A stretch of DNA of 64,000 bases, from the NCBI RefSeq assembly GCF_000005505.3, contig NC_016131.3, positions 60,621,355 to 60,685,354 of the forward strand, read 5' to 3'. The notes below the pieces were generated by a model. That model did not search any database. It was given only the letters and a program-made list of their open reading frames with translations, and was not told the origin of the DNA. Made by a program: the position numbers and the translations under genes. Source of the DNA: Brachypodium distachyon (taxonomy: Eukaryota; Streptophyta; Magnoliopsida; Poales; Poaceae). Shown in pieces: positions 58,647 to 64,000 of this stretch (positions are counted from its first letter, which is position 1; each line of letters starts with the position of its first letter).

Positions 58647-58664
58647 GAGAGAGAGAGAGAGGCG
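58647..58664. repeat. GA dinucleotide microsatellite
   Basis: An uninterrupted GA run in the leader of the minus-strand repetitive ORF, as in many plant core promoters and leaders. Confidence 0.85.
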
Positions 58665-59112
58665 AGATGGCGGTGTGAGGATCGGCGAGGACGGGGGGCT
58701 GGGGGGGGGGGTTATAACATCGAGGGAGGCGACTGGCCGGGGTGGCGAGACGTCGGGCGGGCGCAATAATGCCGGCGTGGGAAACATGAGACGGGACGGC
58801 TCGCGGGGCGTCTGGGAACCCGCGCCTCGACTGGCAGGGCGGTTGCGTGGGAAACCGGCGCATACCACGACCGGTTTAACTCGCCCACCGACTGCGCGGT
58901 TATAGGGTACGTGATTGTATGCATGCAAAATCTTACGTACCCTTTTGTCTTTTCATTTTGCAAATATTTAAATTTTGGTCAGAATTCGGCGGTTTTTGCT
59001 GATTTCCTATCCGAATTATTTCGAAAACACGAAACAAAGTGGCCGGTCGTTGTTCATAGGGGTACGTAGCATGGAAATCAAATTTGGTCCGATTCCGAGG
59101 ATGTCGAAAAAT

Positions 59113-59464
59113 CGGACCCCCTTCCGAAATGACGTTTGATGTAACCCTAACGCCCTCTCCGAAGCAACTCCGTTTTTTCGACCCTCTCCGAATGTCCTCG
59201 TTTTTTTACACGGAATCTAGGACACCAAAGATGACACTTGAACACGGTTTCCGGATTTTCCAACTTTTTTGAGTTTTCTACGGTTTTTACGAGTTTGGTC
59301 ACAATTTTGTAACCCAAACACCTTCTCCCAAGCAACTCCGTTTTTTCGACTCCAAATTTTCCCAACTTTTTCGAAAAACAAAATAAGTGGACTCCGGGGA
59401 GGGGAAACAAGAGTATCATAGGGGTACCAGATTGGGTGGCGAATCATTTCGGAAGGAGGGTCCG
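59113..59464. mobile_element. Possible TIR element
   Basis: CGGACCCCCTTCCGAAATGA at 59113 is inverted at 59445-59464 (TCATTTCGGAAGGAGGGTCC). Inside, AGCAACTCCGTTTTTTCGAC occurs twice (59164 and 59331). No ORF or clear target duplication. Confidence 0.5.
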
Positions 59465-59621
59465 GTATGGTTCGCAACCAACTCCGGAATGACCATGCCA
59501 GTCCTGTATCCACACAGGGAAGCCCATGATTTACGAGGATTTTGACTGTCCTCGTAGAGTCAACCCTGGTAACGGCTGCCCTAAGCGGGTGAGGCGGAAC
59601 TAAACCACCGCCTCCCTGGCG

Positions 59622-59735
59622 CAAGCGCGCTTTTGGGGCGCGATTTTGGGCCGGCCTGATGGCTTTTCCGCACCGCGATTGGCGGTGCGTCAAGCGCGCT
59701 CTTGGGGCGCGATTTTGGGCCTGCCCGATGGCTAT
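59622..59735. repeat. 69-bp tandem duplication
   Basis: CAAGCGCGCTTTTGGGGCGC and onward at 59622 recurs at 59691 with several differences. Confidence 0.85.
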
Positions 59736-60021
59736 TCCGTATCGCCCGCTTATGGGCGCCGTACCAGCGTAAACGTGTTTGGTCGAGTCGCGCGGTCTTC
59801 GCGGCGGTTTCCAATGCCAGCGGAGTCACGTGTCTTGACGGGCCGCGGTTTGCTCGCCGGCTGCAGTCGCGTCTCCCGACGTGCATTAAGGCCCCAACCA
59901 ACCCCGGAACGCCTCCCTCCCCGTTAAAAGCCGGCCGCGAGCGTAAATCAATGCCTCTACCAGAAACAAACCGCCTCGCATCCCCTCTTCCTCTCCCTCC
60001 TTCCTTCCCCGGCGAGAACCT

Positions 60022-60417
60022 ATGGATACCACGCCGTCGCCTTCTCCGCCGGCATCGCCTCAGCCACTGCCGCCGCCGCCGCAAAATTCACCCGCGGTAC
60101 CACGGCGCATTTGGTCCAGCCGAAGAATGCTGGAAGAAATGAATCGCCGGCCGGATCCAGTCCCCCGTGGGGGACGCCGGACTCGTCTAATTCCGAGGCG
60201 CGGAGTCTTCCCGCCCGAGCATAACCAAGGCAGCCGCGGACTTCAGGGGCGCGTGGAGAGCGTCGGAGAATGCTCCGCGGGAAGCGACGGCGAGACCGAT
60301 GCGGAGAGCACGCCGGCGCTGGAGGTGACGAATAGTGCCCGCTCGATGCAGCGACGGGCCTCCAGCCCGAAAGACGGAGCCGCCGTGGAAAGTGACGTAG
60401 CCGACGCGTCCAATTAG
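60022..60417 (+). CDS. Hypothetical Pro/Arg-rich protein (131 aa)
   Basis: A single ORF after a C/T-rich leader typical of grass genes. It starts MDTTPSPSPPASPQPLPPPP, has a basic middle (RRTRLIPRRGVFPPE) and an acidic/Ser-rich end (GSDGETDAESTPALEV). There is no known domain. It sits among transposon relics and may belong to one. Composition is low-complexity, so coding status is uncertain. Confidence 0.4.
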   Translation: MDTTPSPSPPASPQPLPPPPQNSPAVPRRIWSSRRMLEEMNRRPDPVPRGGRRTRLIPRRGVFPPEHNQGSRGLQGRVESVGECSAGSDGETDAESTPALEVTNSARSMQRRASSPKDGAAVESDVADASN

Positions 60418-60753
60418 TTTAGTATTATTATTTTACAAAGTTTAAAATAATTCCTGTGTAATCTTCTCTCCTCACCGTATGTGGCCCTAACTGCCGGGAT
60501 ATTAATCCCGGTTTTCAATAATTGCAAGTCTTTGTGTATTAGTTATAGTTACTTTGATTTAAATAATTGCAATTATTTCTGTATTAGGTCGATTTAAGTA
60601 CTTGCAAGTGTTTACTTGAAAATACGCGCGTTAAACTGCACCCCAAGTGGCCGTAACTGTGCCGGGATATTATTTCCGCTTTGAATCTTACTCTGTTGGG
60701 GTTATGTCGTATTGCCTTAACCACGATTCACGCAATCAGACGAGGTAAAATGC

Positions 60754-60858
60754 ATTCCTCCTCACTGCCGACATCCGAATCATTTTTCTTGCATAACATC
60801 AACAAGCATATGTTACTATCGAAGATCAGCGTTACACAAAAATTAATTCACGACGGAT
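60754..60858. repeat. Copy of zf-XS gene exon-intron boundary
   Basis: This 105-bp stretch matches 63575-63681 in the same orientation (CATATGTTACTATCGAAGAT versus CATATGTTACTACCGAAGAT; GCGTTACACAA in both; both end TTCACGACGGAT). It covers the start of the last exon and the adjacent intron of the zf-XS gene. It has no function as it stands. Confidence 0.88.
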
Positions 60859-61643
60859 ACTTGAAAATAATTGCCAAAAAAAAAGTTCAGCCTCCCCATA
60901 GGTGCACCACCCTCACCTAGTACCAACTGAGGTGCTTAAGTATCAGCGCTGAAGGTCTCAGAAGATACTAGCTGAAGGTGATGCAACAGACTAAGAGCCA
61001 CTGCTATTGATTTGTTAGGGTGGCCGAACCCTTTTATGCCGGTGATGGCACCTCTAAACCACCCCCTCCCCTAATTTGTACTTTAGATTTGTGCGCGAAG
61101 ATTCGTGGGCTTGTTTTTTTTTTCCTCTGGCGGGCTAGTATGCGGCCTGTGTTCTGTTTGGGCTTCGGAGCCACATTTGTAGGGCGGCCGGGCAGGGGTG
61201 TTGATTGACGGGGAGGACGTGTTGTTTCCTTTTTTTATCTCGCTTTCGAGTTTGGGGACGGGGTGCGGGAAGAGGGAGATCCGTCGCTGGAGTTCCTTGC
61301 GCCTGTCTTGCCAGATTGCTCCGTCAGCCCTCGGATCGTGGTAAAGTTTCTTCTGCCCCAGCACCGTTCTGTCCGTGCAGGGACGTGTGTCTAGGGTTTG
61401 GTCCTTTTTTTTTTGCATCTGTGATTCGATAGAGGGGTCGTTAGATCGCGGGTTGCTTTGTTTGATTACTGTATACTGTTGCAGATACCACCCTACATAA
61501 GATATACACGCCGTTTTTAGATCGCCGGATCACGAGTTGCTTTGTGTTTTTCCAGAAAGTATCATTGAAGTATACGCGACGGTTTTATTGTTTTTTCCTG
61601 TGAGTGTTCTGCACTTAACCTATGTGTTTTCCTAGTGGAGTTC

Positions 61644-62460
61644 ATGGCACGCCCTTGCAATGAGTGCAACAAGTTCAATGTATTGTGCAAACGCCCTGAG
61701 GCTTGCCATTCAGCCTTCACAATCACCATGGTTGAAGGGTGTGGCAATTTTGCGGTAATGAGAATAGTTAAGTGTTCACATTTTTATTTTTGATGCTTTT
61801 TAATTTTTTTTACCAATGCTTTCTGTTTAAGCAGGTTGTTCCCCAATTCTTCAAGGATCGCCTGAACGATTTTGCGGAGAACTTCCTTGTTGTTGTGGAC
61901 TACCATGGGTTCGAGTACGACTTCCACATCCAAATTGGGACTGACGCCACCTTGCTATGTGGTGCGTATTGGAAACTATTTGCAAAGACCCACAAGTTGA
62001 AACCTGGTGCTAGTGTGCTCTTCTCTGCCGCGGAGGACGGGGATGCTTTCAGTGCTGTGTTAGTGGGATAGCCCAATGATGTTGTGCTGCATGCTACCCT
62101 TTTTGGTTAGTAGCTTGTTTTCTTTCTTTATTTATTTGTTGTTTTATTTTGCTTACTTTTTTCTATAACTTCTTGCTTCTTTTTTCATAGGGCTACGTGA
62201 GGTCAGTGCTGATGTGCGCAATCTCTTCCACTCCACTGTATTCAAGAACATGGCCGACCTAACCAATCGTGAAATACGAAGGGTTCTGAAAATATTAGAT
62301 GGATTGGATGAACCCGAGTTTTTCGAACGTGAGATCATCGTTCAGAAGATGACTGATCTTGATTTGGCTTCCCGAGTACTTGTAAGTTTATTGTCATTTC
62401 CCTTTTTGCCATTACGACTAGCTAGGACTTTTTCCAAGTTTTCATAAGTGTATCTCGCAG
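61644..62460 (+). pseudogene. B3-domain-like protein gene, damaged
   Basis: Candidate exons 61644-61754, 61835-62105, 62191-62381 and from 62461 have GT-AG borders and matching phases. Exon 1 starts MARPCNECNKFNVLCKRPEA and leads into a B3-like fold: FTITMVEGCG, VPQFFKDRLNDFAENFLVVV, LLCGAYWKLFAKTHKLKPGA and LFSAAEDGDAFSAVLV. A TAG at 62069-62071 stops this frame 12 codons before the donor. Beyond it, exon 3 reads LTNREIRRVLKILDGLDEPE and so on. The exon from 62461 soon becomes ambiguous with three competing frames. B3 proteins bind DNA in the nucleus. Either the gene is a pseudogene or the stop is the true end of a short protein. Confidence 0.5.
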
Positions 62461-63275
62461 GTTATCCCATGCAAGAGCAAGAATGTGCTGAGGATTCCCA
62501 CTTCTGGGTATGGCAATTTCAGTTCTGAAAGGCTAAGCAACAAATTCATGGCACTGGCGTACTCAACGACCAACGCATGCGACAGCCATCCACCAGGGGT
62601 GGGAGGATTTCTGCATTTGCCACGGGATCAGGAGCGGCAGCGTCCTTATGTTCGAGGTGGGCAATGCAACAAGATTGTTTGTTCAAGTTTACATTGTCAA
62701 GCTCTGAAAACTGCCGGTGTCCTCTTTTGTCAGATTCCTATTATATATACCTTGTACCATGAGTTTGTGTTCCCAAGACAAAAACAAGTGTGGATTTTTT
62801 GTGTTTTTGACCTTTTCATGCACTGGGGTAATATGTGTGTTGAGGTGCAGAGGATATGTGGGAATGTTTTCTATTCCAAATGAGTATTGTATGTTGGTAC
62901 GAACAACCCTATTTTTTAACGAGTTGCTCCAGCAGTATATATCAGTGGTTAGTCTGACTAGTGCTAAAACCTTGTTTCATATTTACTACCAAACGGCTAA
63001 ACCATGAGTATTGCTAAACATTTGTTTGATATTTATTTCGGCAACAGGGTTCCAACAACATAGCAATTACATAGCAAATAGAACAACACTTATGATATGA
63101 TTCGGATAACGTCGTTTCAATGAACACCACATTCATCGAAACGTGTACATCATAAATAGTTCATGCAACCATCTTAACAATACTTATGTTCTTCGATCAA
63201 ACTACTAAACCGTTTCAAACCACCATAATTCAGTAATATCAAATAAAATACAACGAAAACTTTATGGTTCGATTC
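62461..63275. other. Possible last B3-like exon and AT-rich flank
   Basis: After the acceptor at 62460 the sequence reads VIPCKSKNVLRIPTSGYGNF, then mixed frames including ISAFATGSGAAAS. No confident end was found. 62890-63275 holds nothing recognisable. Confidence 0.35.
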
Positions 63276-64000
63276 TCACTTCCTCCCCTTCTTCCTCCCC
63301 CTCCTCGCCTTCTTCTTGGAAGGCTCGGCGTCCACATCCACCTCCTGGGCTTCGAGCTTTCTTAAGAACACGCCGAACGCCTTGTGTTTTGCCACAATGT
63401 AAGGCGCCTTCTTAGACACACGCCCAGTGTCTTCGGCATGCTTCACCATGCTTTTGAAGTCGTCTGCGAGGCTCCTCTTGTGACAGAACGGGCACACCCA
63501 TTTGTCACCGTAACGGTATTCGTACGCACCATACTCCAGTGCATTGAGGACGTGACGGCTTTTCGCATGAATCGATTCCTCCTCACCGCCGACATCCGAA
63601 TCCTTTTCCTGCGTAACATCAACAAGCATATGTTACTACCGAAGATCGGCGTTACACAAGAATATGTAATTCACGACGGATCATCAATAATATCCAACCG
63701 TTTGTACGACGAAGATAATGATTCCGACATAAATTCAGCCATAAATTACATCACCTACAAATTGGCGCTGATCATGGATAGTAAACTTAACTTAACATGA
63801 AACTTAACATCAATAGTGTATCCGACTAACCCTAACTCGCATAGACTTAACATACCAGTGACAAACTAGATTGCATCGACAAACCCTAGAATAACATTGC
63901 ATCGAACTCATGGACTAACTAGTTTGATCTTACCTCTGGTTCCAAGTCGCTGAGGACTTCATCAAACTCCGTGTAGTCGGCCGAGTCGTCGGAGAAGTCC
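63276..64000 (-). CDS. zf-XS-like domain protein, 3' part (cut by window edge)
   Basis: Two exons are visible on the minus strand, 63934 to beyond 64000 and 63276-63608, joined in phase 0 at a GT-AG intron. The upstream exon gives DFSDDSADYTEFDEVLSDLE. The last exon is EKDSDVGGEEES, then YEYRYGDKWVCPFCHKRSLA and DFKSMVKHAEDTGRVSKKAP with AKHKAFGVFLRKLE. The CPFC...H...H spacing resembles the zf-XS zinc finger of SGS3/IDN2-type RNA-silencing proteins. The end is a Lys/Arg-rich tail (KKKARRGRKKGRK), nuclear-signal-like. The XS domain itself is not in the window. Related sequences are also found in transposon-linked grass genes. Confidence 0.6.

Noticed and set aside
57853..58769. Long + strand ORFs over the repetitive GC-rich ORF
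   Set aside because: They mirror the minus-strand family sequence that has the known MFGSSDGWGRGGSS start.

Overview
The window is nuclear DNA of a grass, most likely a pooid of the wheat/barley/Aegilops kind (inference). The evidence is spliced plant genes with GT-AG introns, a grass-specific DUF1618 gene, many Stowaway-type MITEs with CTCCCTCCG ends and TA duplications, Tourist- and hAT-type MITEs, a tRNA-derived SINE, 5'-truncated LINEs with zf-RVT ends, small non-autonomous Helitrons, miniature LTR elements and a FAR1/MULE relic. It contains no bacterial operons, CRISPR arrays or viral genes.

Layout. 1-4.5 kb: repeats, including a retroposon with a 15-bp target duplication, a LINE 3' end and a GC-rich repeat with tRNA-like promoter boxes. 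4.5-5.8 kb: intronless DUF1618 gene (+). 5.9-10.7 kb: a TRIM, a SMART-like mini-LTR element, a second retroposon and a degenerate coding relic. 10.8-11.4 kb: LEA-like membrane protein (+). 12.1-15.4 kb: unknown three-exon gene (-). 15.9-18.1 kb: Helitron end, MITE, SINE. 18.6-20.7 kb: p23 co-chaperone (+), tail to tail with F-actin capping protein beta (-, 21.6-26.2 kb). 28.1-39.0 kb: a 16-exon tRNA pseudouridine(38/39) synthase gene (-) whose introns are full of small elements. 39.5-40.8 kb: aldose 1-epimerase (+), divergent from it. 41.4-41.8 kb: RING-H2 protein (-). 42.6-44.9 kb: ribosomal protein S9 (-), carrying three tandem box C/D snoRNA-like units in its last intron. 45.6-46.1 kb: LINE relic. 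46.7-49.7 kb: GCD1-like mitochondrial protein (+). 51.0-52.5 kb: IRO3/POPEYE-like bHLH (-). 54.2-54.8 kb: methyltransferase N-terminal fragment and an orphan exon-like block. 55.3-57.0 kb: frameshifted FAR1/MULE relic. 57.2-64 kb: transposon-rich, with a long-arm hairpin element, a GC-rich repetitive ORF family, a damaged B3-like gene and the 3' part of a zf-XS gene that runs off the right edge.

The intact genes are unrelated housekeeping or regulatory functions: protein folding, actin capping, tRNA modification, sugar anomer conversion, ubiquitin ligation, translation, mitochondrial function and iron-type bHLH control. They are ordinary neighbours in a gene-rich island and do not form a pathway. 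Exon models were built by hand by joining reading frames at GT/AG sites and checking that phases agree. The p23, capping protein, PUS3, RPS9, GCD1, bHLH and epimerase models all close in frame. The most interesting signals are the intronic snoRNA array, the complete miniature elements with visible ends, and a fragment of the zf-XS gene duplicated 2.8 kb away.
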